From contig OX621244.1 of NCBI GenBank assembly GCA_951640165.1, positions 15,084,001 to 15,148,000 of the forward strand: a stretch of 64,000 nt of DNA, read 5' to 3'. Numbering within the stretch: position 1 is the first letter of the stretch; every line of letters starts with the position of its first letter. Of this stretch, positions 31,597-42,560 are shown one piece after another. The position numbers and the translations under genes are program-made. This DNA is from Pseudoips prasinana (taxonomy: Eukaryota; Arthropoda; Insecta; Lepidoptera; Nolidae). The notes under the pieces were generated by a model. It did no database searches. It was not told the DNA's origin and was given only the letters and a program-made list of their open reading frames with translations.

Positions 31597-31846
31597 TATG
31601 ACGTTCTGCAGCTTCAGATCGTCTTCAGGATCTTTTAAGTATCGTAAGTAAAACGCTTGAAGACGAATAAAATTTTATATTTTCTTCAATTTCACTATGA
31701 TAGGTAACAGGGCTTGCTATCCTATCGGGATCTTTCGTAGACTCCCATGACTTTTCGTTTTAAATATTTTCAAACGCGTTCTTTTTTTAATGATTTCTTT
31801 TTAAATGTTTGGACGAACGAAGGTGCCGACCAAGAAGGTCGTCACA
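31597..31846 (-). repeat. 5' LTR of the gypsy-type element
   Basis: 250 bp, matching 27829-28078 throughout. GTAC of the TSD follows at 31847-31850. Confidence 0.93.
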
Positions 31847-31994
31847 GTACGGAAACCTAAAAATGATTCGTAGTAGGATCCCAAGTTGATACTAATGTTT
31901 TTTCCGCTAGCGTCATTACTTCGAAGATAGGAAGTTCGCGGTGCCATAGAGAAGCACATTACAGTCGTTAAGTTTTCACCTGACTTCTTGCTGC

Positions 31995-32115
31995 TTATGT
32001 TGGCTTATACATCTGAGTACACTTGTGTTTGCGTAGAAGCTAGTGCACTATACTAGCTCACGCGCAGTTTGCTTGTCGCAGTTGAGAATTGCCGCCAAAT
32101 TCTGCTTGTTATTAA
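31995..32115 (+). mobile_element. SINE family C, 3' fragment
   Basis: TTGTGTTTGCGTAGAAGCTA, GTGCACTATACTAGCTCACG and GAATTGCCGCCAAATTCTGC match the end of the family C copy at 56600-56700 in order. Confidence 0.6.
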
Positions 32116-32132
32116 TTAAATATTTTTTTATT

Positions 32133-32434
32133 GGAACAAAGTTCCTTATCGCTCGTTGTGAAAGGGGGCTAGACGGATAAAAATCTTACGAAAAGCTCTC
32201 TCTCTCTCTCTTATAGAAAGCAAGCCAGATATTTTTTGTTTTTGAAAAAGTTGGGGCTAGTTGGAGACATACTTTGTATGTTGAAACGTAACTATAAACG
32301 TATATGTATTATGTAACCCCATTTGTGATGAGATAATAAATGGATTTATTATTATTATTATTTTCATTTCTATTTCGCATTGAACAGTGTGGTGTTGAAC
32401 AGGTTTTTTTATACATAATAAATAACTTCGTTCC
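32133..32434 (-). repeat. Repeat with GGAACGAAGTT inverted ends, copy 1, with a nested insertion
   Basis: Ends GGAACAAAGTT (32133-32143) and AACTTCGTTCC (32424-32434). In between, GGGGGCTAGACGG, a CT run, AGAAAGCAAGCCAGATATTT, then TTTTCATTTCTATTTCGC and GAACAGTGTGGTGTTGAAC match the reverse complement of 57375-57622. About 108 bp at 32236-32360 is extra here and ends AATAAATGGATTTATTATTA, a LINE 3' end inserted into the repeat. Confidence 0.7.
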
Positions 32435-32654
32435 ATCCGGCTGTCCCTTGACACCTCTCAAGTTTTTATATTATTATTATAACTTGCGAACTTCGTACCG
32501 CCATATTTTTTTAGTTTGTTTGTTTGCCTAAGTTTAATATATTTTAATTATAAATATATAATTATTATTAAAATCGTAGGCCTCTGCTAAATGATCTTTG
32601 ATTCTAGGCCCCCCCGATAGAGGCAGTTTAAGGTCATACCCGGGGCGGGCGACA
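32435..32654. other. No recognised feature
   Basis: GACACCTCTCAAGTTTTTAT at 32451-32470 extends the similarity to 57345-57374. Beyond it is AT-rich sequence and a GC-rich patch (32600-32650) that I cannot place. Confidence 0.4.
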
Positions 32655-32940
32655 AACGAGCAAGTGAGTCACCTGATGATAAGTGATCACCGCACAGCAC
32701 CCTCTTGCAATACCAGAGCCGTCGCGGGTGCGTTGCAAACCTTTAAGAGTCAGCAAACAAGTGTTGTTGACCCTTCCCCCCACCCCGATGAGCTTAGACA
32801 ACCTTCCTCGCACGCAGAAACACAACATTAAAATTATTTACTTTATTATTAAGGAATGTCTTCTGTAAGGTACTTTCCCAGTCGGGCTGTTCTTTGAACG
32901 AATGAACGCTGGGCTCCATCTCTTTAACATCTCAGCAGTT
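32655..32940 (-). repeat. Dispersed LINE/SINE 3' region (GTCACCTGAT family)
   Basis: GAGTCACCTGATGATAAGTG and CGTTGCAAACCTTTAAGAGT resemble the 3' end of the LINE at 42186. AAACACAACATTAAAATTAT, AGGAATGTCTTCTGTAAGG and CAGTCGGGCTGTTCTTTGAA match 47325-47470 in opposite orientation. Open frames here are not genes. Confidence 0.6.
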
Positions 32941-33742
32941 TCCAGAAACATTGACGAGAGGAGCTAATGCAGAAATAATTCAAATAAATATTTGAATATT
33001 GAAAACAAGAATATATTACGGCCTATATTTCTGACCACTATTTCAAACTAATGCTACAACCGCTAACCAGTAATTATAAACTGACTGCTGCATTACCATG
33101 CCTCGCTATGTTTATACTGGATAACACATAAAAGAACAAACTGAAGTGTTTTAGTTTACAAAGTGTAACGTAAATAGTATGGAACTCGATTGAATCCCAA
33201 AACTGTTAGCTGAAAATCTAAGACTCTCACATCCTCACGACAATTCAAACTTTATATCAGAATGAAATGTGAACACAGTATTGTTATCACATACTTAAAC
33301 AGACACATACAGAAAAATAACTATACTATTTTTCCGCCCTTTTGATTTGGATTGTCCTCCGATCTGTACATAGTATTTAACTTTTCTTTCCAAGAACAGA
33401 TTAAAAAATACAATATAGATCCTTACATAAAATTTCCCTGCGAAAGAATGACTGTAATAATCGCTTCATAACTAGCAGAATATTCATAAGAAAATATACA
33501 TAGTCCCCTTCTTTTGAGTCGGTTACAAATTAGTTTTTTTATATTGGTTAGTTAAACAGCACCCAAATCTATAAATATAAATTCAAATGTAAATGAAACT
33601 TCTATATACCTAGTTGATTAAATTTATGTGATTGGCTTCAAGTTTGTAACAGCATTTCCATTTCGCTATGAGCTACAAATAGTGGTTCGATTATCGTTTC
33701 GATATTATATTGCCCGCGATACGTAAAACGTAATAAAATAAC
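32941..33742. other. No recognised feature
   Basis: 800 bp of AT-rich DNA without sustained open frames or known repeats. Confidence 0.5.
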
Positions 33743-34010
33743 GTCATCATCATCATGTCAGCCAAAGTACGTCCACTGCTGGACAAAAGCCTCCCCAAAG
33801 AATGGGGGGATATACCATAACAGCTGCGCTCGGCAGACGGGTTGGCGATCGCAGTTTTTATGGTCATAGCTCACAGAAAACGCTGCTACCCATTCTATGG
33901 TAGGTTTTATATTATATTAGGTATTTCCTCGGTAGATTTCTACGCCCCCCACGGGATGAGTTGGGGTGATGATATTCTATGCCATCACCACACAGCAGTA
34001 AAACATCGTA
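33743..34010 (-). mobile_element. RTE-tailed short repeat (SINE-R), copy 3
   Basis: TCATCATCATCATGTCAGCC, TACGTCCACTGCTGGACAAA, CGGCAGACGGGTTGGCGATC, CCCACGGGATGAGTTGGGGT and CACCACACAGCAG. This is the best-preserved antisense copy and carries the (TGATGA)n RTE-type tail. Confidence 0.75.
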
Positions 34011-34239
34011 ACATGGGCGATATAAAGACATATAAAAACAGTGCTTGTACCGAATGCTAAATCTATACTAACAAATATTTCATTTCAGGCTAAACCAATG
34101 AACAACATAATTCATCCGTTAATTCTCTTGTCAGAACACTAATCAGTGCATCAAAACGTGATGACAAATGTAATGCGAGACATGAATAACTGATTCGCGG
34201 TAAAACCTCGAGTCTACATGCGAACGCTGATAGCAACGG

Positions 34240-34402
34240 GTTGCCATATTAGTAGGGACAAAATCAAGGTTTTTTTCTAATATAAAGCTAGCCATTTTGT
34301 ATTTGTGTTTTGTAAACTTGTAATTGGCTCACTGTTTCTTACCTAACCTTATATGAAATTGTATGTAGCTGTAAGTTTTCCATACAATAAATAAATAAAG
34401 AC
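34240..34402 (+). mobile_element. LINE 3' end with (AATA)n tail
   Basis: Non-coding, ending TTTTCCATACAATAAATAAA and TAAAG. AATAAATAAATAAA is a LINE-type tail; the family is not identified and the start is approximate. Confidence 0.4.
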
Positions 34403-34624
34403 ATTGAATTTTGAAGATAGATTTATGAAATATAGGTTTTAAATATCGGAAGAAAATTAAACATATAGGTACCAATCATTCGCTGGTAAGAGGAGAAACT
34501 ATGGTTTATTAAAATAAGCAAACCTGTGTACTGACATTAAAGTATAAAATTTTGCAGTAGCACAAGTATTTTGAATATAAAGTGTCCCAAAAAAGGTTCG
34601 ATTCCTAACAATAGTTAAAAAGTG

Positions 34625-34912
34625 CCAATACTTCAAGTAGAAAGTTTTCGGCCAGCATATGTAACCAGTAAAGACTTACAAAACACAATGAGACGGCTCA
34701 AGGTCAATTAAGGAGCAAATGAGCAAAAGAGTTGCTCTGACTTTTCTTGTGAGATCAAATTAAGAAATGTCATTTACCGGAAGACAGAGCGTGGGAAGAC
34801 CCCAACGACTCTAACAAAGTGGACGAAGGATGTAAAAGCCACTGAATGTGTGTAGTGAAAAACTTTTTCCCAATAGTGGCCGTTTTTTGACTGACATGAT
34901 GAGAAGTCAATA
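34625..34912 (+). pseudogene. RTE LINE 3' fragment, internally deleted
   Basis: GAAAGTTTTCGGCCAGCATA corresponds to the KVFDQC region of the 14550 copy. TGAGACGGCTCAAGGTCAAT, GGAAGACAGAGCGTGGGAAG and CCCAATAGTGGCCGTTTTTT follow in RTE order, with sizeable deletions. Confidence 0.7.
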
Positions 34913-34954
34913 TCTTTTTAATTGCAGTAATAATGTAAAACCTGGAAGACAAGG

Positions 34955-35000
34955 CCAGATAAATAGTCTTTATTGTACAACAATTACAGAACATGGTTTA
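34955..35000 (-). mobile_element. LINE 3' tail scrap (family T-like)
   Basis: GATAAATAGTCTTTATTGTA and CAACAATTACAGAACATGG parallel the first part of the 16914 copy. Confidence 0.4.
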
Positions 35001-35657
35001 CTATATACGGTTTATTAAAATGTACCTCTTTATGGACTGATTTTTGTAAACTAATATCTATATACCGCAAAACTTAAGAATTATTTAAAGACTGTTGGTA
35101 AAATTCTACGCCCCACAACCTATCTCCAAAGCATAATAAGTCATTTAATTAAGAGACATTACATTAAGGCATTGTTAGTTTCACCACAGCTACTATACAA
35201 CTTTAACTTAATATTTCAGAAGTATTCAAAAATACCTTATATATGATTCAGAAAACCATTTTAGCTGGACTGTTAATTTCACCTTGTAAAAGCTGGATTA
35301 GTCGGGTCAACACTAAGAAACATCTATTGGACACATTCAATTTAAAAAATATATCTCATACATTTTAAAATAAACTTGGCAATACCGTTTTTACATCCGT
35401 ACCGTGTATGAATCCAACGACCCGGTTGCATAAATACGTATCGCGACAATTATACGCGACATTATCCCCACCCTTATTGTCTTCGGATTTATCTGCAGTT
35501 TTTAACCTGTGGAAATAGCAGCTTATTGCGTTGTCATTTTCATGTAGTGTGAAGTAATCTGAGCAACGGGTTTTTTTGGTAATATGTAGTAGCACATGTT
35601 ATACTTAATTACCTTACAATAAATAAGTTTGAAAAAAATATTCAGAATATCGTTTTT
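35001..35657. other. No recognised feature
   Basis: A 76-codon frame on the minus strand (35365-35595) is the longest, with no known motif. No element recognised. Confidence 0.5.
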
Positions 35658-35940
35658 CTTAATAATAATATCTTGGGATACTATTCACACACGGCCATCT
35701 GATCCCAAACTAAGCAGATACTACTACTACTAATACTTTGGAAACCACTTAACTGGTTTTTTGTAAAATACGGTAACAATTAACTAAGTTAGTATAAAAC
35801 AAGAAGTTAAGGACTATTTACATGTACTACTTTTTCTTTTGTAAATACATACTTATACTTACACCCAGACTCATAACAAACATACATGTTCATGCACACA
35901 AATATCTGGGTGTCCTGGGTGGGAATCGAACCCACTTCTA
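35658..35940 (-). mobile_element. SINE family B with altered middle
   Basis: Ends are typical: ATATCTTGGGATACTATTCA at the 3' side and CATGCACACAAATATCTGGG, TGGGAATCGAACCCACT at the head. About 80 bases between 35735 and 35815 do not match other copies, so the copy has an insertion or local rearrangement. Confidence 0.7.
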
Positions 35941-35987
35941 TTTAATCCTATTTATCGGGTTTCTAGTAATTTACCCATCATTTTGCA

Positions 35988-36033
35988 TGCATGTCAATAT
36001 TATTGACAATACGTTCAATAATATTGACATGCA
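35988..36033. repeat. Perfect 19-bp hairpin, 8-nt loop
   Basis: Arms 35988-36006 and 36015-36033 (TGCATGTCAATATTATTGA and complement). Confidence 0.85.
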
Positions 36034-37059
36034 ACCTTTATCGTGTTACTTCCAGAAGTCTAGCGTAGCAAAAATTGCCCTTATATTGCAAATTCAAATT
36101 ATGTATCCGTGTTACAAATTTGCAATTTAGGAGCAATAATAGCACAAATGTCACTATCGCTGGACTATTACAAGAAACGTAATGAGTGTGTGGTTTTTTT
36201 GCGTGTAAGAATTTTGGTCACGTGTCGGGTGGCGTCAAAGACTGGGATTTGTGACGCCAGACTACGGAATATAGAGTCCCTGCACAATGTAGCGCTCACC
36301 TTCAATCTCTATCAGTAGTTCTAATGATCATTTTGACAATCCAATTTCCAATCAAAGTATTTCAACAGGTTATAAAAGAATTTTGCTGTATTGCTTCGGC
36401 ATATAGGTTATCCCTGAAACTCTGTAAATTTAACTCAAGTAAAATTGTATATTTATGAGCCTTCATTGGTATTATAAACCGATTGCAATGAAAATACCCA
36501 TTAACCATACATTTTACGTTACGATTTACTGTGCCTGAAAATCCACATACAATAAACTAAATTGCAACCTATTACCATGTATTACCACAAAACAATACAA
36601 TGTATTGTTAGCCAAACCGTAACAAAAACATACGTATATGTGTATATAAACGTTAAATAAAACATAAAATAATAAAACTGCGGTTGTTCTCGTATGTACA
36701 ATGTTTATATCGACTCACATAGTCGGTTACGCCATCTGACGCACTTGTGTAATGGTCTGCACAGTATAGTGGTACAGTTCACGCCACATATGTGAATACA
36801 CTTAAAAAATTACAACATCTTTATCACGTAAAAAAGGAGAACTTAAATTTTTGAATATGAGTACGTGGCGTTAATTATAATAAGGGGTTGTGTGGTCACG
36901 CCGATGAATATCGCCATCTAATCTCGCCCCGAGGAAGATGTAAAAGTATTCTCAGCGTCCATCTGAGGACTTTGACCACCGTAGTTTATATCAATGACCA
37001 TGCTGCGAACAACAACACGTCGTGAGTGTGTGTCGCGTGACGGTTGTGATATCCCCAAA
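36034..37059. other. No recognised feature
   Basis: About 1 kb. A moderately GC-rich part at 36890-37050 includes ATCTCGCCCCGAGGAAGATG but no frame or element I can identify. Confidence 0.5.
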
Positions 37060-37115
37060 TGAATAAACATGATTCATTGGGGAAAGCCTTTGTCTGCAGT
37101 AGACACAAAGCACAT
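37060..37115 (+). mobile_element. RTE-type 3' scrap
   Basis: ATTGGGGAAAGCCTTTGTCT then GCAGTAGACACAAAG is a decayed version of the RTE/SINE-R end. Confidence 0.45.
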
Positions 37116-37877
37116 CCAGTTAAAATCGTAATCTTGATTTGTTTAATGCCAGCTGGCAAAATAACACAGAACTCCACTATTATGTAGTATGTGTATATGT
37201 TATAAATAAATAACTATCCGTATCTTATCATACAGCGTAATCTAGCCCAAATAAGACAACGGGTAGAGACTTAGATTTTGTTTAGTAAATATATATGTCG
37301 GAATGTTAATTAGTACGAAATATCGGCATACTACGAAACGCAAGTGTGAAGTTGAAGCGCTTCGACAGAGTCTGGCATGACGTTCGTACGAGTCAAAGAG
37401 GCGTGACTGCGTGATCGACCACACACTTCTCTTCTATGCTTCGAGCGGATAACTAGTACCTAGAAATTGTCTCACGTTTCGTTGTGCTTAATTAATTGTG
37501 GCAAATTGTTTAACCTCAATAGATTTGCAAATTGATCTACGACTTTGATTTTAATCGATAAAAGTATTTACTTAATTGGTAAATTTACTAAAAGGTAAAA
37601 AGTTTAGTAAAAAGTATTTATAGTCCGACAGTTTAGATTCAAGCGACAACCCAAACCTAGACAAATAAACGTGTTTATAAACATAACATTTCTCTTGTGC
37701 GAGGATCGTAAGCACAAGCTTTTGATCAGAAGGCAGATCGAAGTGCTACTGTATTTATTGACGTGCCATCGACTGTACGTAAACGTATGTAAACATTCCT
37801 TCTTTATGTATTTAATTTGAACACCAATGGACGCACGCATAATGGCAGCAGCATGTCGCCGTGGTTTGGCGAATGTT
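37116..37877. other. No recognised feature
   Basis: AT-rich DNA with short unrelated frames on the minus strand (37242-37424, 37604-37840), none with a motif. Confidence 0.5.
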
Positions 37878-38171
37878 CGTATTTCGATGTAGCGGAGTAT
37901 TAAACTGGAAGGGCTAGGTTTACTATCCTGTTAGTCATACATTGTTGTTTTGTATCATTCATTTGTTTGTAGGCTTATATACAAAAATGGTAAAAAGAAA
38001 TTTCGGATAGTGTGATTCTATCAGTCTGTCACAGCAGTCTTAGCATTTACTAATGCTATTTGAAACTAAGAATAGTTTAGATTATAAATAAAACTGACAT
38101 GAGGAACCACTTTAGTGAAAATCTGCAACGGGTAACTCGTGTAATAATTATGTGAGTGACGCGCTATAGTT
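37878..38171. repeat. Segment duplication, copy 1
   Basis: About 295 bp from ATTTCGATGTAGCGGAGTAT to GACGCGCTATAGTT, repeated in direct orientation 366 bp downstream with scattered substitutions and small indels. No coding frame and no transposon ends are visible. Confidence 0.85.
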
Positions 38172-38239
38172 TTTTTATGATCAAGTCCAATTTCAATTGC
38201 TCAATTTTTATTTCATTGTGCTCAAATCGAAACAAGAAT

Positions 38240-38540
38240 CGTTCCTATTTCGACGTAGCGGAGTGTTAAACTGGAAGGGCTAAGTTTACTATCCTGTTAG
38301 TCGTACATTGTCGTTTTGTATCATTCATCTGTTTGTAGGCTTATATACCAAAATGGTAATAAGAAATTTCAGATAGTGTGATTCTATCAGTCTGTCACAG
38401 CAGTATACCTTAGCATTTACTAATGCTATTTGAAACTAAGAATAGTTTAGATTACAATTAAAACTGACATGAGGAGCCAATTTAGTGAAAATCTGCAACG
38501 GGTAACTCACGTAATAATTAGTCAGTTACGCGCTATAGTT
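38240..38540. repeat. Segment duplication, copy 2
   Basis: Direct repeat of 37878-38171. It has one clear 5-base insertion (ACAGCAGTATACCTTAGC against ACAGCAGTCTTAGC), and most of the rest matches. The 68 bp between the copies look unrelated to them. Confidence 0.85.
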
Positions 38541-38666
38541 CTAGTTTTAATTTTAGTTTTATAGCATTATTCTCAACTCGAATCTAGAATATTGGGTGCA
38601 TTGAATAACTCTGTCACAAGGGTTTTTGATAAATTAATTTAGATATAATTACTTTCATAATAAAAT

Positions 38667-38708
38667 CTTCCATTTTAGCAGATGGTAGACCATCTACTAA
38701 AATGGAAG
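38667..38708. repeat. 20-bp hairpin (one mismatch), 2-nt loop
   Basis: Arms 38667-38686 and 38689-38708, differing at one base. It is too tight to be two independent insertions. Confidence 0.8.
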
Positions 38709-38867
38709 ACAATGATTAATATAAATCACACAATGATTAATATAATGAGCATGTTACGATTATAGGAATTCAGATAGTTTGCTTTAATTAAATTTAAAGT
38801 CTGTAAAAATTAAGCCTGTCATATGTAAATATTCAACAACTTCGAGTGCAGAGTCTCCAATATTAAC

Positions 38868-38975
38868 ATAGCCCACTCAGGGTACAACATGGACGTTCGA
38901 CATGATGTTCGTCTTATCCATGTTCATTTTCAGACGCCCCTTGTTAAGGAACTCTGCTGAGGTCATCGAGCATAA
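38868..38975 (-). pseudogene. RTE LINE fragment, RT region
   Basis: The minus strand reads through GTCTGAAAATGAACATGGAT and AAGACGAACATCATGTCGAA, the segment that follows the FADD motif of the RTE copy (GLKMNMDKTKIMSN). Confidence 0.75.
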
Positions 38976-39063
38976 TATGTATGTTATATTGTGTGAATTT
39001 TATTAATTATCTTATATATAGCCTGGAACACGCACGGTACCATATTAACTAATATCAGCAAAA
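38976..39063. other. No recognised feature
   Basis: Short AT-rich spacer. Confidence 0.3.
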
Positions 39064-39240
39064 TAAATAGATAGATAGATAGAGTACACTTTATTGCACC
39101 AGAAAACACAATACACAATATCTTAATAAAGAAAATACAGGTACAATCGGCGGTCTTATCGCTTTGTAGCGATCTCTTCCAGACAAGCGTTGGGTGGACA
39201 AGAAGAATTAAGATGGAAAGGGCGGTAGTTGTAAGTGTAC
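39064..39240 (-). mobile_element. LINE 3' UTR (family T) with (GATA)n tail
   Basis: ATAGATAGATAGATAGAGTA, CACTTTATTGCACCAGAAAA, GGCGGTCTTATCGCTTTGTA and GATCTCTTCCAGACAAGCG. Antisense orientation, tail on the left. Confidence 0.8.
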
Positions 39241-39654
39241 TATCGTGTGTATTAAATGTTTAACGTTATTACATACATACATTACATATGTACAAGCTTC
39301 AGAAATATATACTTATATTATACATATAAATACACAATATAAAAAAATGTCCTGTTCAATATAGCCTGTCTATCTCCACATATTCACCAAGAAAATATAC
39401 TTACCTAAACAACCAGGCCACTGCTAGTTACAATTATTTGGTTTACGACTTGTGAGCACATATATCCATTGAATTTTTCACCTATTAGAAGGAAACGATA
39501 ACCGAAGTCACATCACCACCATAAGCACAATCTGCATAACGAGTTAACACAGAACAGTACAAAGCTATACATGTACTTCTAACCAAACAGCGTCTGCTAT
39601 GTTCACACTACATACCATCATCATGATTATATCAATCGAAGCACGAATTCTGAA
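39241..39654. other. No recognised feature
   Basis: This may include further decayed UTR of the LINE to its left. No coding sense is seen. Confidence 0.4.
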
Positions 39655-39770
39655 CAAGGGCTTCTGAAGATCTCCAAAAATGCCGGTCGCATACAACTCA
39701 GCTTCCAGCCACTCGCACGAGATCATCGGTGTATCTTATGGAGGGCTTGCCCACGTTGTTTCTTTCGATA
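39655..39770 (-). pseudogene. RTE LINE 3' fragment
   Basis: AAGATCTCCAAAAATGCCGG, ATACAACTCAGCTTCCAGCC, TCGCACGAGATCATCGGTGT and TATGGAGGGCTTGCCCACG are the antisense of the RTE C-terminal coding region (15730-15845). Confidence 0.8.
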
Positions 39771-40611
39771 ACCATTGATCACAGATCATTGAAAATAAGT
39801 ATAGAATATAATACACAATAAATTGCATTCAAGAAGACATAATAATGGTCGTATCTAGAAATCTTAGCACTTGGTCCATGACAGTATAACGTATGTATAT
39901 TCTATTTAGTATAGACTAGTTATGTTAAGGAAACCCAACGTGCTATGTGGTTATAAACCGGACAGTGGACATTCATTATTAAGAATTCATATGAACAAAG
40001 GGAATATTTTAATGGGTTCGGCATGATAATGTGAGTCAATGAACAGCTATAAAATGTAGAGTAATTTAAAGGTTCCTTCAAATTACTTAAAGCCAGTAAG
40101 TAATAACGGACATTCTTTCAAGAAATACTTGATATAATGAGGAATTACGTTATAGTAGAAATTATATTGTAGGGTCAAGCATAAGGCGCGGTATGTGGCA
40201 GTTATTTTTAAACTAGGGCTTAGTGGAATTTAAAACTTCGGATAAAAAAGAAGTGATGGGATCTAAAACAGATTTTATTTTTCATAAATTTGAAACGTAA
40301 CCCATGGCTTATACGTTGGTTTTGTGCGTAACTATGGCCGCCTGAATTCTTCAGAGCGATGGGTCGGCTCGGAGTACTGTTCCGGTGGTTACTACCGACC
40401 ATAAGCGATGACCGCTTAACAGTATTTGTGTGTGCTTACTATCAGGCAGCTTACATACTTGTTTATTTACTATATGAGGTTTTAAACACATTTTAACATG
40501 AAATTTATAATAATAATGACCGAACTAACGAAATGCCTCAGAATATCATCTGCATTGATTTAAATATGAAGAGTATGCTCGTGTAGCAGAATCAAATAAA
40601 AGATGATTTTG
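39771..40611. other. No recognised gene
   Basis: A GC-richer piece at about 40320-40440 (GCGATGGGTCGGCTCGGAGT, TACCGACCATAAGCGATGAC, ATCAGGCAGCTTACATACTT) looks like part of a dispersed repeat, but I cannot name it. The rest is AT-rich. Confidence 0.4.
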
Positions 40612-40715
40612 TACATACATACATAGACTCACGCCTGTTTCCCAGAAGGGTAGGCAGAGACAACGGATTTCCATTTGTCACGATCTTTGCACACGTCTTT
40701 TGCCTCGATTACTGT
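40612..40715. repeat. Dispersed repeat fragment
   Basis: TAGACTCACGCCTGTTTCCC, AGAAGGGTAGGCAGAGACAA and CGGATTTCCATTTGTCACGA. I know this string as a common moth repeat; its element class is not clear. Confidence 0.5.
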
Positions 40716-41034
40716 CATTTTGTACATATGTATTTTTTTGTACGACAATTTATTAATTTATCAGTTGCAGTATAAATATATATACGCTTTTGTATCAGAA
40801 TAATTGCAATTGTACCAAATATTTAGATGGACAAATAATTTATCTAGGTATTTTTATTAAAATGTGGCCTTTCTTTATTTTAATCATATTCGTAATATAA
40901 TGGCATACGTCTGCCCTTCCACATTTCTTCAATACACAGAGTACAGTAATTATTATTGTAATCCCCAAAATAAATAAATTTCGGAAGTTACAATGGCTAT
41001 AAAAGTTTAAACCATGTGAAGTTAGGTATGACTG
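40716..41034. other. No recognised feature
   Basis: AT-rich sequence. A minus-strand frame that runs through here into the next SINE is not a gene. Confidence 0.4.
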
Positions 41035-41240
41035 CACATGTGGCGCAGCGGCTAAGACAGTCGCCTCGCCGCTTCGTGTCGCAGGTTCGAGTCCCGCGCC
41101 GAACAATTATTTGTGTGACCCATAATTAGTTGTTCTGAGTCTGGATGTAATTTGTGTCCGTCTATTACATGTTTGTGAAGTACCCCGCGACACAGGGATT
41201 AGATTCCCTAGCGCGGGCGTTGTCTTTTAAAAAAAGAAAA
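41035..41240 (+). mobile_element. tRNA-derived SINE, family A, nearly complete
   Basis: GTGGCGCAGCGGCTAAGACA, GTCGCAGGTTCGAGTCCCGC, GAGTCTGGATGTAATTTGTG, GTACCCCGCGACACAGGGAT and TTGTCTTTTAAAAAAAG. It has the clearest A and B boxes in the window. Confidence 0.88.
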
Positions 41241-42185
41241 AAAAGGTACTTTTATTGCTGACCTTACCCAAATACAGTTGACGTCACGTCAGTGGACATA
41301 TATTATTAACGCTACAACAAAAATCGCTCTTACTCCGTACGTATAAGACACTGCGAAGTTCAAATGTATCCACCATAGTGCCGTCGACTGTAGATAGTAA
41401 CTGCATAACATATCATTTTCGAACGCAGTCAATATCAGTCGAATAAGCAATCAGAATAATACAAGCCAAACTTTTGAACCCGAAAACTGCTGCACCGAAA
41501 TTAATTAAAAATCGGACAAGGCTCGGTACAAATTAAATGGTCTTTTGGTTGCACTTTTCGCTGGTTTTCCGGCAGCCAAACAAACATTTTGATTAACAAC
41601 ATGCATCGAATCAATCAATTTAATTGGTATACAGCTTTTGCTTTTTAAAATTATACGGCATGTTTACTTAGTCGTGTAAAAGCCTCATCAAACCACAATC
41701 TACTGCTTTCAACAAGGTATATGCTTGGCATATTACAAAGAAAATTTCAATTATGAAAATAAAACCTGGTGATGAAATGATTATCAATCATCATTCTATC
41801 TCAATATATTAAAAAAGCTAGTTAAGTTAGAACGGAAGGTGTATAGTCACGATTTGCTATTGTATATATTATCACAAAATATAGGTGTTTAATAAATTGC
41901 TTTATTAAATTAAGTGTCAATCAATCAAATCATATTTCGAAAATAAATAAACTTACGCAAATTTGGCCAAGATTTAGAAACATTCTAATTTTAAGACAGT
42001 TTAACAGTATAATCAAATGATACGGATAAAATTTACAATTCTAGGAGAACCTAGTACATGTAGTTTTCGAAGCACAATAGAATTAGGTGTTTCTACGTAA
42101 CTAAGTACAATGTAACATTTTTGCTACTGTCGTGCCAATTTGTTATTCATGATTAATTTGAATGAAACATAAAAAAAATTATATC
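41241..42185. other. No recognised feature
   Basis: About 950 bp of AT-rich DNA without open frames of note. Confidence 0.5.
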
Positions 42186-42560
42186 AAACTAGCACTGGGT
42201 CACCTGATGGTAAGTGATCATCACCGCCCATAGAAACTCGCAACACCAAAGAAACGCCAAGTGCGTTGCCGGCCTTTAAGAAATGAATAGACTCGCTTTT
42301 TGAAGCTTGCCATGTCATACCGGATCAGAAATACCTCCGCAGTCAATTGATTCCATAGAGTGGTAGTGCGCGGTAAAAAGTTGTGAAACGCACGATGGAA
42401 AGTTTTTTGTGAAATTAAGGGTAATGTGTGCCGTTTGACTCTTAAAAAGTGCTTACTAGAGTTCCGACTTCTGCTTACTATATAAGAAGTACTGTATATG
42501 CAAACTGAAAGTTTTAAACTAGGTACATAATAAAATCTCTTCTTCACAACACAAGCAGAA
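42186..42560 (-). pseudogene. LINE C-terminal fragment and 3' end
   Basis: A 108-codon frame (42221-42547) reads RFYYVPSLKLSVCIYSTSYI, SQKTFHRAFHNFLPRTTTLW then NQLTAEVFLIRYDMASFKKR and VYSFLKGRQR. It matches the end of a widespread lepidopteran LINE protein (RTxxLWNxLPxxVFPxxYxxxxFKxxVxxxLxGRQ). On the left, CGCCCATAGAAACTCGCAAC and GGGTCACCTGATGGTAAGTG are the usual 3' terminus of that family. Confidence 0.7.

Larger units (their letters stand above)
27829..31846 (-). mobile_element. Gypsy-type LTR retrotransposon, internally deleted, recent
   Basis: 4,018 bp with 250-bp LTRs at both ends that I read as identical, a GTAC TSD (27825-27828 and 31847-31850), a tRNA-type primer site beside the 5' LTR and a polypurine tract beside the 3' LTR. 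The one large frame (29770-31500) encodes gag, protease and the last part of integrase. Reverse transcriptase, RNase H and the integrase core are absent. A 1.7-kb non-coding stretch lies between the frame and the 3' LTR. LTR identity implies recent insertion, which would need enzymes from an intact relative. Confidence 0.85.

Noticed and set aside
32598..32868. Overlapping frames of 61-77 codons
   Set aside because: They lie in a dispersed repeat also seen near 47325 and are not conserved as protein.
41035..41110. A functional tRNA gene
   Set aside because: A and B boxes are present, but there is no cloverleaf acceptor stem, and a SINE body follows in several copies.
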